The notes below the pieces were generated by a model that was given only the letters and a program-made list of their open reading frames with translations, made no database searches and was not told the origin of the DNA. 64,000 nucleotides of DNA from Engraulis encrasicolus (lineage: Eukaryota; Chordata; Actinopteri; Clupeiformes; Engraulidae). This document shows positions 15,289-28,400 of the stretch, piece after piece. Location of the stretch: positions 47,188,722 to 47,252,721 of the forward strand of contig NC_085861.1 in the NCBI RefSeq assembly GCF_034702125.1, in the 5' to 3' direction. Within the stretch, counting starts at the first letter, position 1; every line of letters begins with the position of its first letter. A program made the position numbers and the translations under genes.

Positions 15289-15719
15289 GAAGTGTGCTTT
15301 AGAACTGAAATGTGAGTGTAGGCCTTGGAGTTGTCGATCAGCTGCATTGGGTTTAGTAGGCCTAAATGGGTGAGATGCTTTCAGGCCGACCAGAAATTGT
15401 GTGACTAACCTACAATCTAGAAAAAAAACTGTGAAAGCCTCCTGTTGACAGTCAGGGTAAACTAAACACGTGTAAGTCCAATCAGAGTTGGTAGGCTATT
15501 AAGGGCTAGAGCTAGGCTACATCAATCTCTGAAATGAATCGGACCCATAATACATGGAATTCCTACGCCCTCTTGTGGTTATTTGAAGCACCAAATTGTC
15601 CTCATCTTATGTAGCATAGTACTGTCGGGCCCACATTATATTATTGTACCAGTTTTCACCACTTAAAGCAGACTTTGATCAAAGAGATCCACGGCATATG
15701 TACATTGTAGGCCTACATG

Positions 15720-16302
15720 TATTTGCTGTGATGCGCCACGCGCTGTAGGAAGAATCTCTGTCTGTAGCTTCTGCGTCAGCATTCTATGTTCTCGTGGATT
15801 TCATTCTGTCAAATTGCCGTTAAGTTAGCTTCAGTACAGAGCATTTCAGTGGTACAGAGTTTTAACACCCGGTACAGTGCAGACATCGAGTTGATTTGCT
15901 ACACGAAGCAGAGAAGAAGTGGACTGGGTAGCTAACTTGAATTATACATAACTTGCATTGTAATAAAATGCACATGCTATGCCTCCTCCTTGGCAGAAGA
16001 AACTGCTTTTAAAATGCCCATAGCCCAGTATTAGAACTAGAGTTAGATCCACCTGCTTTGAGTTAGTGCTTTGCAGTTTTGTTTTACACTTTCGGTGATG
16101 TTGCAAAGGTTGTCATGGTTACTGGCTGAACACGTTTTCCTTTCTCCAGTTGGTGGCGATGATCAGAAGAAGGCTGTTGCTGTAAGTTATTGACGGGGAG
16201 GATCACAACAACGCTCCACTCATCAGCATTGAAACCACCCGCAATACATATCAAAATACAGACTGAATTGCACTTGCACCGACTGATATAAGCATCATAA
16301 AC
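15720..16302 (+). promoter_or_regulatory. Probable dpy19l1 promoter and 5' UTR region
   Basis: The 580 bp before the start codon are free of the microsatellites found elsewhere and lack a clear TATA box. The transcription start cannot be placed from the sequence. Confidence 0.3.
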
Positions 16303-16498
16303 ATGGTGACGAGAACCCGAAGACAAGCGAAGGAGAACCAAGCGACACAAAGCAATGGCGCTACAACTGCTGCAAAAGTAGCGGGCAGTAGTAGGAAAAG
16401 CAGTGGTCGCTTTGAGATGTTTCGGTCTAGAAGTGGGATCCTCATAAGGAATAAAACGGGCCTGAGTCCACCAGCCTTCGCTATCTCAGTGGCCCTGG
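16303..16498 (+). CDS. dpy19l1: dpy19l1 exon 1 (residues 1-65)
   Basis: Starts at an ATG in good context and ends at donor GTGAGT in phase 1. It encodes a basic cytosolic N-terminus ([12 protein letters not shown]...) and the beginning of the first membrane segment. The start is chosen because it opens the frame that splices into exon 2; no conserved residues confirm it. Confidence 0.75.
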
Positions 16499-19400
16499 GT
16501 GAGTGAATCTGTGTTTTAATAGCGATCTAGCTAGCTAACAGCTAGCAGTCACACTAGCTAACATACATACCAGTCTGTAAGCACGAAGTTAGCTTTTCTT
16601 GAGTGCTACATTAGCTTGATGAATAAAATGAATAGTTTTAGACAGGTCTAGGAGCATAACTTGAAAACCCCCTCCAATTACAATGCCAGTCAATAACACT
16701 ATCTGAATGCGTTGATGTTGCCACCGAGGTGCAAGCAGCCCCTGGTAACGAGATTTTAATGTGCATACTAGTGTTCTACATTCACATTCATTCAGTCAAT
16801 AACTTGCGTCATTTTACGAAAATTGTCGTATTGGACAAGTTACAAACAACTGACCCAGCGGATCGGAAGTAGCTAGGTTTAACCAAATCTGTCACCACAC
16901 AATATGATATCACCCTTCAGTTTTTACCAGCACTTTGACACCTTCCTCCATTTATAAACAAAACACTACTACTCTTAGATTCGCTGCTACTAAGTTACTA
17001 CTTTACTAGAACTAGGCCTAACAAGTGAAGTAGCAGCATGATGACTAAGCACAAACACCCATTCCAGATATTTACAATGTCTGTGTTTTGTCTTTAGCTA
17101 TTGGTGTCGGACTCCTGCATTGGTAAGTAGTATCTGATTGAGTCTTACCTGCCCTAGCTATACAAAGATGCTGACATCTAATGGACGTGTCACAAACATC
17201 TTATTTCTTTTAGGTACCATCTGAATCACCTGTTTGAGAATGACAGACATTTTTCTCATCTATCCGCTTTGGAAAAAGAAATGGCCTTTAGGACAGAAAT
17301 GGTAGGCCTTATGTCCACTGAATAATGATGCTCAAACAATGTTGTAGATTGCATTAATTGCTATAAAATGCTTTTTTTTAAAATTGATAAAAGAGGTCTG
17401 TTAACGGTTAATTGAAACCTTTGATTGTTTATGACACCTTACAGAAAGTGCTTGTGTGTATTTTTTTTGTACATTGTCTTTGTCCAGGGTTTGTACTATT
17501 CCTACTTCAAGACCATTATTGAGGCCCCCAGCTTCTTGAATGGCTTGTACCTGGTCATGAATGACCGCCTCACTGAATATCCACTGGTTATAAACACCTT
17601 GAAAAGATTCAACTTGTATCCAGAGGTGAGATGTGTAGATATGGTCTTTCACATTGTGTGCAGTGTGAGGAATGTGCATGTTCGTCCATGAGCCAAGGGC
17701 CCTAAAATATTGTTGTCAGCATTTCAGTGTCACTGGTGACTAGCCACTTCGGCCGGTAGTTAGTTTACTCTTGGATATGACATGCTGTACCGCTGCCTAT
17801 ATTCTGTTGTTTTGCTCTTGTGCATCAGTTGCAGTTGTGCAGTTGGAGTTTGCATTAAGTGTGCATTTAAGCTTTTTCCATGTGCAAAGATGTAATAGAT
17901 CCTTCTTTCTTTAGAACTTCTGATCTTTATCCAAAGACTATCATGGTAAACAAAAACAGATTACTATGACACGTTTAGCTAGTAGAAAAGATGACTGGCT
18001 AATGACTCGGGGAAAACCACTAGCCATCCCCCGGTTCATAGACTATGTGTCTTCATTGATTGCCATGTTTTTGTACTTGCCAGGTGCTCTTGGCCAGTTG
18101 GTACAGGTCATACACAGGGGTCATGGACTTTTTCGGTGCTCCAACAAAGTTATGCTGGACCATCAACAGAGGACAGGGATTAGATCCAGTGGAAAGTTGC
18201 GAAGGTATAACCACCAGTGTTTCCCCAAGAACATGTGTTAGTTACAGTGGGTGGTGGTGGGTTAGCCGGTATCAGACATGTGACTATCATCATCATTGGA
18301 AATGCTATGTTGTGCACTTTCATAAGAAATTACATATGAAAAGCCATCAAAATACTTATTTAATGCAAGGCAACTTTGGAAGTTACGTGTGCTGTACAGT
18401 TCATTATCTTTTGTTCTCAAGTTGGCCGCCTTGACTTTAGTGTGCTGCAGAAATCCCATCAGTCCTAGTGTATTATGTTTTATGTATTATATGGTAAGGA
18501 GAATAGCCTCAAGCAACTGTATACTTCCATTAAGCTCTTGAATTGTCAATGTCAATGTGGCTGTGCAGTTCTATTGTCAATGGAGTATTATTATTTGTTA
18601 AAGTTATGAGTACATGTTGTGATTACTGTACATTGTCTTTGCTAGGAATGGGGGATCCAGCTTCTTTTTATGTCACGTTTGTGTTCCTCTTAAACGGCGC
18701 GATGATGAGTCTTTTCTTCATCTATGGGACATACCTGAGGTAGCCTGAACCTTTCACTTTGGTAACACCCTGGCCTGTAAATCCAGTGTTTTTCACCCTT
18801 TAGATTTCTTCATCATATTACAGTATTAATAATAACCCCTCTTTTCTCTCATATCCTTTGTGTTTCAGCGGTAGCAAACTTGGTGGTATTTTAACAGTCA
18901 CATGCTTCTTCTTTAACCATGGAGAGGTAAGGAAGTAGTGGTGAAGATGAATTTGTTGTCAGGGTGAAGCATTTGTCATTCAATAGAAAGCATGTTGCAT
19001 TTTATTCCTATCTGCCTGTTGGTCATACATTTTCTAATTGTGAACTTCAGAGTACACGTGTGATGTGGACTCCTCCGCTGAGGGAGAGCTTCTCCTATCC
19101 TTTCCTGGTCCTTCAGATGCTACTGATCACTTACATCCTCAGGTGGGTAGGGTTAGCAGTGATGGACGTATTCTCCATCAATTACTGGTGCATTTATCTC
19201 TCGTTATCTGCCTTTTAAATTCTTTAGACATCTTTGTCTTTTATTCGTTCCCCCCCCCTTTTCCTATTATTTATTATTTCGACTTCACACTTCATTTCAC
19301 TGCCAATTGCAGCACAAGAAAGCATTTGACAAAGTCTTGCATCTTGAATCTCAGTCGCAAGAGATGCATTTGATAAACTTCAATTATCCTGTGTCTGGGG

Positions 19401-22400
19401 AGACAAGGTTGACAAGCCAGTCTTGTTGAAGTGTTCTCTCTAGGGATGCACGATGTGAAAAATTTCGTCTGATTCCGATATTGAGATTGCGGTTTTGGGC
19501 CGATAACCGATATTAACCGATATCGATGTGTTTTTTTTTTAAAGAGATAACATTTAATACAGACTGATAATGATGCAAACAAACAGAATTTTTGAATGTC
19601 CTGTTATTTCCAAAACATCCTTTTAACTCCCTGTGATGAACTTAGATAAAAAATAGAGACAAACTAGAGGACAAACAATGAAAGTCACCAAGTCCAATCT
19701 TTTAGAACCGTAACATATGTAAAAAAAAAACATCTGCGTTAACATCGGCCCAGTTTTACCCATCGGACCGATGTCCAATGTGTTGAAAAATGTCAAATAT
19801 CGGCCGATATGGATACATCTGGCCGATACATCGTGCATCTCTAGTTCTCTCCTTTCTGTCTGATGCAGTAATTACTGTATATATTCACAATATTGATTGA
19901 TATTGGTTGATTTGAGATGTTGCAGGTGAACTCTCTTAATACCGTGTGGCGTTTGTCTTTTGTCTTGTCTTGACATGTAGGACGCGTAAGCCAGGCCGAG
20001 TGGTGATGGGAGCGCTTGCTGTCACCAACGTGCTCTTCATGCTGCCCTGGCAGTTTGCCCAGTTTGTGCTTCTGACGCAGGTGATGCTCTACTGTAGAGG
20101 TCGCACTAAAGAGCTCTGCTGCAGATCAAGGGGGTTAAAATTCAGAGCGGACTGAGACTAGCTTAAAGGAGCACTTCTGCCAATTTCAATATGCTGTTGT
20201 ATTGCTCACGCTACCCTTGACTTGTCAGTACCTGGTGATGCTGCATTTTTCGACTCAGCCCTTTCCGAGATCTGAGCTATTCTAATGGGGGCAGATTTTG
20301 TTTACATCTAAAAAATTCTTAATATAGGCCTACTCCAAATATTTTCTCAAAAGGTATTGCTGTTTGCTAGTTGTCTGCTGATGTTGCATAAACTTTTCGA
20401 TGTTTTTGGGAATAAACCAAGATGTTTTTTTGACATGTAAGCATGATATACCTCCATTACAATGACCAGGATCTCAAAAAAGGCTGAAGGGATTTTTTTT
20501 CAGGTACTGACAAGTCCAGGGTAGTGTGAGCATTACAACTGCATGTTGAAATTGGCTGAAGTTATGCTTTAATTGACTCCTGAGTATTATCTCTGGCACA
20601 GTTTTTGTGAATTACTAAGTGACAGCACTGCCTTTATTTCTTGTTTATTATATTGCAAATGACTAAAAAAACTATTTTGTTATTTCAAATGATGTGACAT
20701 TTATCAACCTTTCTGTCATGCACTTTGAACAAAGGTATAACCTTTGCTGTTTGTAAATCGTGCATTTGTGAGCTTGAATCACCCACATGCATTTGCCTTT
20801 CTCTCGTAGGTGGCCTCCTTATTTGTCTCCTACATCCTTGGATACATAAGCCCATCAAAGATGCATTCTCTGTTGGTCACCCACATGGTAATTTGATTAT
20901 TTTTTTTCAAGCATCAGTCAATGTGCCAGTCCTCCGAAATTGCCTCAGCTTTGCTCTTGTCAAAAGAAGATGGTTGGTTGAATGGTTGGTTGCGTGGGTA
21001 ACGGTGGCGCTGGAGGTGTTTGGTGGTGCCCAGCGTGGAGGCTGAGATGCAGCACCAGTGTGCACTGAATGTGTCACCCGCCGTTCCCACTAATCTGTCA
21101 AGATGCGCTGGCTTACTGGTGTGAAATCCAATTGCTATAAGCCATGCCCATTCTCCTAAAGCTCTTAAGCAGTCAGTGAGCCGATGACATGATGACTCTG
21201 TGTACATTGGAGGAATTATCCACTATTCTGTGCCTTGTATATACCAGTAATAGCTTTTGCTTCAAATATGTATTACGTAATGCCCATATATTATTTTCTA
21301 TGAGGAAAGGTATAAGGACTTACCTGTATGCGATGACGCTTGTGTGTTTCCCAGATCTCCCTCGGTGTGTGCTTTCTTCTGATGTTTGGAAACAGCATGT
21401 TGTTGACCTCATTCTATGCATCCTCTTTGGTCTCCATATGTGTAAGTTGGCCCCATTAGAACATCTCCATTCAAAGAGATCTCAGCGCTCGGCAATGCTG
21501 GTAGGGCTGCATGTTTCTCACTGTCTGTTTTCTCCATCAGACCATCATATCCATGAGGGAGAAGTTTACTGAGCTCTTTTCGAACAAATTGGTCTTGTGG
21601 GTAAGAGAAACAGAGTTGCCTTCATGATGAATGTAATGTTTTTAAAGTGCTGTGCCACTGTTGTGATGGGCCTGCTGCTAACCCACTTCATTTCCTGCGC
21701 CCTCTACAGATCATGCAAGGTCTCGCCTCAGTTGTTTCAACAGTCATGCTGAAGTCTGTGCTGTCATTCGTCTTGGGTGCCTCTGATGATGTAAGTGCAG
21801 CATTCAGTACTGGTAACTATGGCCAACCTGTTTTCAGAACAAATTCAGTACATTCCCAATCACTCTGCGTATTGTACTTGTGCAGTTGAGCACAAGTTAT
21901 TCACTCGCGCCAGATTGGTGGGGGATGTGAATGTGGTGCCAGACAGAGAGGAAAGATGTACTTATTTCCTGCCTGGTGGAGCTAAGAAAACACACACACA
22001 CACATCCATCTCAATACCATTGGGTTCTGGACTAAGTAAACTAGCAGAACAAATACTAAGTATGCAACGCCAGGCTTCCGTTTCTCTTTTTTGATTCAAC
22101 ATTCGTACCGCATGCCCTTTATCAGATGTGGGGTGAGAATGACCAACGCTCTCCGATGTCTTCCTCCATGACCAACACAGTGCTGTGGACAGGTTGCCTG
22201 TTAGGCTCACCCCAGCACAGGGCTAGGCAAAAACTCATTTGGTCTGCGTACCACAATAAATAAAAAATTTTTTAGTTTCTCTTAAGATGGGATATTTAAC
22301 TCCTTTAGCCTGTCTATCTGCCTGAAATGTCATGCTGATTTATATTAAGTGAATGGCTTGATGGACTGTAGGGTGTTCAGTTGTAGCTCCTAAAGCCTGG

Positions 22401-25400
22401 TTACCCATTGGCTCATTATACACATTGATTTTCAATACTGCAGTTGCTTATTGATCCTGTTATTTATTGCTCTTGTGGTCGGTTGTAATCTTCTGAAGGC
22501 GCACATCAGCAGCTTGATCAAGTCCAAGTTCACCAACTACAAGGACTTTGATACCATGATGTACACCTGTGCAGCAGAGTTTGACTTCATGGAATTCGAG
22601 GTGTGTGAATGGAATGAAAATACAACATTGCATACACTTGCATATGAACAGAGATGAAGTATATAAAATGTATAATAACGTAATAATAATAACTTTATAT
22701 GTGTAGCACAGCTCATAGAAGACATGCAGCACAATATGCTTTAACAGTTTGATTAAAATATTAAACAAGTTAATGAAAACACTTACATTTTGCAAACGTT
22801 TGAAGTATGCCTGGTTAAAAATAACGGAATAACAGAAAATTGCATAAAATCAGAAAAAAGTGTTCTATTTATCTATGTACCGGTATGTTCATTTTATGTT
22901 GTTCTTGCAACACCTCAATGCAAAGTTCGTGTTTGTTCATGTTTTAGACACCCCTGAGATACATCAAGACCTTCCTTCTCCCCGTCACAGTGCTGGTTGT
23001 CGTGGTAATTGCTATAATGGTGAGGGCACAATTGATCATAATGATAATCAAACATTGGGAAACACTTAATTGGTGTGAAGTTCTGCTTCATTTGGTTGTG
23101 TGGCCTTGGTTTGCAGAATGTCCAGGAGGTCATCCAGACTCTGAAAGGAGAGGACATAGTTCCTGAGAAGGAAGACAGGACTGAAGATGGCACCAGAGAG
23201 TAAGCGTTGTTGGCCTTCTTTCACTGTTGTAGATTAGGTGCCTCAGAGAAGTTCTCTGAAGCCTGATTCGCATGGGACTTTTATTACTTATGGACTACTG
23301 GTAACTCAAAATCATTGCGGAGAATTTCTGAGTTCTTAGTCCCATGTGAATGCGTCATGTCCGGAATTGGTAAAGTAATAATTGCGGCGTAACATACCTA
23401 CTGTGTGGTGGCAAAACACAGACATCCAGTGGTAATTTAAGTTCCGCGTGAATGCGCACGTGTGTGCTTGTGGTTGCAATTGCACGTGCACGTCTTGAGT
23501 TTTCGTGGTGTGAATCATGGAGGATATTTGTGATAATGTGATTAACAGCATTTCAGGGCCAAGTGGTAGTAGACTTATCTTGTTGACATTGAACCATGAG
23601 CAAAAAATAACTCCAAGAAAAACTCCAACTCTGAGATGAAAGATGAAAGTGTGAAATGATGACTTATCCGGCCACAACGTTTGTAAATTGAGTACCGGTA
23701 AATCACAGACATTTTCTTTTCCTGTCTGAGTGCGCCACAAAATAACACAAGAGGTGCAGGGGTAATTGCTAATTACCAGTTGCAATATTTATCCTGTGCG
23801 AATCAGGCTTTAGCCGTCCTCTGGAGTTTTTGTGGTGCCTGCGAGTATGCCATGTGAAAAATCTTTGCCATCATAATTTTTTTCCCCTCCCCTCATGGTT
23901 TGAGTGTTTCTAATCTCAGAGCACCAGCAGTCATTACAAATATGAATATGCCTACTGTGGTAGGTAAATTCTGTTTTTTTTTTTTTTTGCAAAGCTCATT
24001 AGAGTGCATTCAGCCAAAAGTTGCAAGTGCCAGTTTCTGACAGTCGATTATGAAAGCAGGCACGTGCACAGCATAGTTGCCCACGGTGCCCGAGCAACGG
24101 CCCTTTTGCCCACATTGGCTGATATTGCCCTTCCAAGGGAGGGGAAAATAATATGGCAATTATAATTTCATATTTCAATATAATTTGATTTCTTTATAAT
24201 TCATAATTTCGATTGAAGTTTTTTACAATAAAGACTTAAGTCAGTCATACAAATTCATCAGACCCGTCGAGAATGGGCACGAGCGATGTGAGGTAGGTAG
24301 GCTACGCAACAACTCCGGTGGGGAGGGAGAAGGCACGCGACAGGCGCTTGAGCGCCTATAAGACACACGAAAGATTTTGAAGATGCCTGGGTGTCGGCTA
24401 GAGCCCTACACACAGTCTACATATTAGGGTACAAAATATGCTCACGATTAACCTCTCTAATACAATGTTGAGTTTAGACCTTTTAGTTATCATACATCTG
24501 ACAGCCAGCCAGCGCCACGTTTAGGTAGCAAAAAAACCCGACAGCCAGCTGTAGATATGCCTCGGAAAAATAGGCTAATATTTCATGTTTCAACTGATTT
24601 GCTTTGCAATTCGTATTTTTGATTGAAGCTTCCTAAATTAAGTTTTCAAATTCAGATTCACCTGCACCTCGAGAGATAGGCAAAGGGAGGGGCAGCATGC
24701 GAATTGCGGGGGGCACGCGCAGCTCTACATGGGAGGGAGGGGGGAACAAGCATGCATGCGACCAGGGCAGAGACGCAAAATATGTCGAAGATGTCGTGGG
24801 AGTAGAGCGACTGCCCTGACGGCCTGAGGTGAGCTGGAAACACAGCAGACTACACAGTATTAAACTACATGATCACAATTAATGTCTCTTAAAGCCAATC
24901 TCGAGTTTAGGACGTTTAGTGATCCTATAATCTGACAGCCGGGGTGTGCCACGTTCAGATATTGGTGAAAAACGACAGCCAGCTAGCTTGCAGTCAACGT
25001 TTTACATGGCTCAGGTTGTTTTGTGGAAGGCTAACCCAACTAAGAAACATGCAGATGACATGTCGTTTTATCAAGCAAGAGAACTTAAGGGGGTAGGCTA
25101 GCTAAAGGAAGCACATCTCTGCAGAGTTGGCTGCGAAAAAAAAATGAACAGGTGCAGGTGAGGCAGAGAATCTTTTTCAGGATTGTAGAGGTTTGATCTT
25201 GGTGAGACCGCTAGGAAAGTGCTTTTTCTTACGCTGATAGGCCTATTCTCCGACCCAAAGATACTGTTTCCACTGTCAATGTCCATGTAATTGAAATAAA
25301 TCCACTCCACGTGATAACTGACGTTTACTGTTCTTCTCAAGACATAGGCCTACAAAATGTGCATGAACTAACTAAAATATCTGTAATGAAAATAAAAGGT

Positions 25401-28400
25401 TATAAAGTCTGCGAGAAGCTCGGAGCTTCAGAGCAACATATAAGAACTGGTGCTCCCACGCCACGGTTCTTTGCGATCTGAAATGAAAGCCGGCTTGTCC
25501 ATTCTTAAAGCGACAGTACACATTTTTAATATAGGCTACAAAAGACCCAACAAATGACCTAAACCTGTGAATTCTTATTGTTTTAGCTTTCCTATATAAT
25601 ATTCATCATTTTAATCATGGAATATGCCTATTAATTAAATTTCAAATTCAAATTAAATGATCTTTTTAACCATTTTTTAACTATTTCTATTTATTATAAC
25701 TTAAAGTCTACTTTGGCTGCTACAAGGATTATAAAGATGACAGTGGGTTAATTGATTAAGCATTCTCATATTTAGCCTATTAATTTACTCATCATTTCAT
25801 TTCATTTAAGATGAGGATGACTCAGAGCCACAGACCTCTGCACATAGGGCAGGTAGGCATAAGACTGATCATCTCTGTGACTGATACAGGTTTAAAAACT
25901 ATCAAGGCTCACAATTTAATTTAATTTAGGGGCAGCCACATACCACACATGAGGAAATGTGGATCAGGAGACATTTAGGGCAGGTGGGCATAAGGCTGAT
26001 CATCTCTGATATGATTAATAGGTAGGCCTACATGTTTAAAAACTAGCATGTTATATCATATGGTACGCATATTCAGGATACTATAGGCCTACAATAAAAT
26101 AATATTAATAAGTATGACAATAATATACTACTTCTACTACTACTACTAAAAATAATAATACCCATGGTGCAGTTTCCTAAAAATTCTGAAGGCCGCTCAT
26201 TGTTGATGGGTTTTTTTTTTTTTTGGGGGGGGGGATTGCCCTTTCTTCAGGTTAGAGCAACTGCCCTTTGAGATTCCTGTGCACGTCCCTGTATGAAAGT
26301 GGTTGGGTTAGTCTCAATTTGCCTATTTATCACTCGCTTAAGCATCAACTGTCTCTAAAAGTAGTTAATTAACTTGAACATTTTGCATAGTGCCCCTTTA
26401 ACATATGTCTTTTTTTTCCAACAGGCCTGCCGTTTTAGATGGAGGAGAGGTAAGATAAGATTATTTTTGTGCTTGGATTGGATTGACCTCTGTGATTATT
26501 TCCTTTGCTCAATCCTAGATAACAAATGACAACACATCCTTTACACCTCTCTCTCTCTCTCTCTCTTTCACTTCCTCTCCCACTCTCTCTCCATCCCTCC
26601 CTTTCAGATGGTCTACCATACTCTGCAGCTGTTGGCGTTTGCGGTGTTGGCGATTCTCATCATGCGGCTGAAACTCTTCCTGACTCCGCACATGTGCATC
26701 ATGGCCTCTCTCCTCTGCTCCAGAAAGGTTAGCTTTCCAGACTCGTCTCAGAACATTTTTTTTTTTATGATTGATTGATTGATTTTGACTGTCTGTTACG
26801 AAGGAGCTTTCTCAAGCTTAGCTAGATTTGCGTTCAATGGAACTTATCATGCAAAAAAGGAAAACAGTGTCTGCATGCACTGTAATAAAAAAAAAAAAGC
26901 TTACTGGGGTCTAAACTTTGGGCTTAGTAGGACTTTGGGTGTAAAGTCGATGTGATGAACACCAAACTCTAACACTCCTTTTCTTCTTATTTACACCGTT
27001 ACACTGGCAAACCTGTGCTGTGTTGCCATGTCTTCTTTTCACGACGTCCTCAGATCTTTGGCTGGATTGTGGACAAGTTTCAATTTAACCTGTGCTGTGT
27101 TTCTTCCTTGTCTGTCGGTTTTCATTTCCCCTCAGATGTTTGCCTGGATTGGGGATAAATTTAAGCACCAGCTGGCCATCTTTGCCATCCTGTCCATCAT
27201 GGCGATGCAGGGCACGGCCAACCTGCAGGCCCAGTGGGGCATCATGGGAGAGTTTAGCAACGTGCCACAGGAGGAGCTGCTGGAGTGGATCTCCACCCAC
27301 ACCCATCCAAGTTAGTTTACGTTTCTCCACTCCCTTAAGTCCGTATGAAGCACTTTGGGGTCAACTATGTTGTGTTTGTAAAAGTAGAGTAGGCTATGCA
27401 GTTTTAGTCGTTCATGTTCAAAATGTTCAAAGTGCTGGCCATTCACAGAATTGATCATTTCATGATTTAATAAGTAATGAATTATCCCAATCATAATAAT
27501 GAAGTATTCCAATCCTACCCATCTCCCTTTCTCCCAATGGTTTCCTGTCCAGATAATCACTATCCTTTTCTTCGTAAGGGCTCAAACCCCCCAAAATATA
27601 CTTCAGAAAAAAAGAAAATAATATACTATTATACAATAGTTAGATCCGATCAATTTATTTTGCGATATCTGATTGGATGAGATGCGTTCTTCTGGCATTC
27701 TAGGCGTCGGCAAGGAGGAGGATGTCTAGGTGGACATCATCCCCAGAGACTCATCACACCTAATAATCACTCCGCCGTGGATAGAATGTTACCAGGGCCG
27801 CGCATTTTGAACTCGCCATCATTCTACCATATAGTCTACTGCGGAGAAAGTGAATGTAACCAGGGCCGCGTATTTTGCCATCATTCTATTCCATTGTTTT
27901 ATGCTGGACTAAGTTGGGCGCACGCACGCCCGCATGACAGAGATGCGTATCCCAGTTGGTAGTTGGATTCTGGCAGAGAGGAAAGAAGTTATCTGATTCT
28001 AGTGCAGTTGTCTGGGCAGTTGGCATACCTCTGCGGCTGCCATTTCGTAGTCTTTTGAAGGCAATCTAACATATGTAGCCTACTTTAAATATCTATTCAT
28101 ACACGGAAGATAGTTTCAAACGGGAGATATGCGTGGGACAACGGACACTTTTTGACACAGAGACAGCAAGGCTATGTCAGTCTCCTGCAGTGTGTGAGAA
28201 CTGCTGTAATCGGATCTCATTTGCGCTGCGGGAGAGGGAAGGACGAGGAAGAGATGCCCTTAAAAATATACCAGCAACAAGCTTGCCGTCCACCACGTGC
28301 AAATTAATGAATAGTAGGCTACAAAGTGGGCATCTGGAAGCAAGATACTGGGTGTCATGCAATTTAAAATGATGGCCGCTTGGAACTGGAATGAGTTGCT

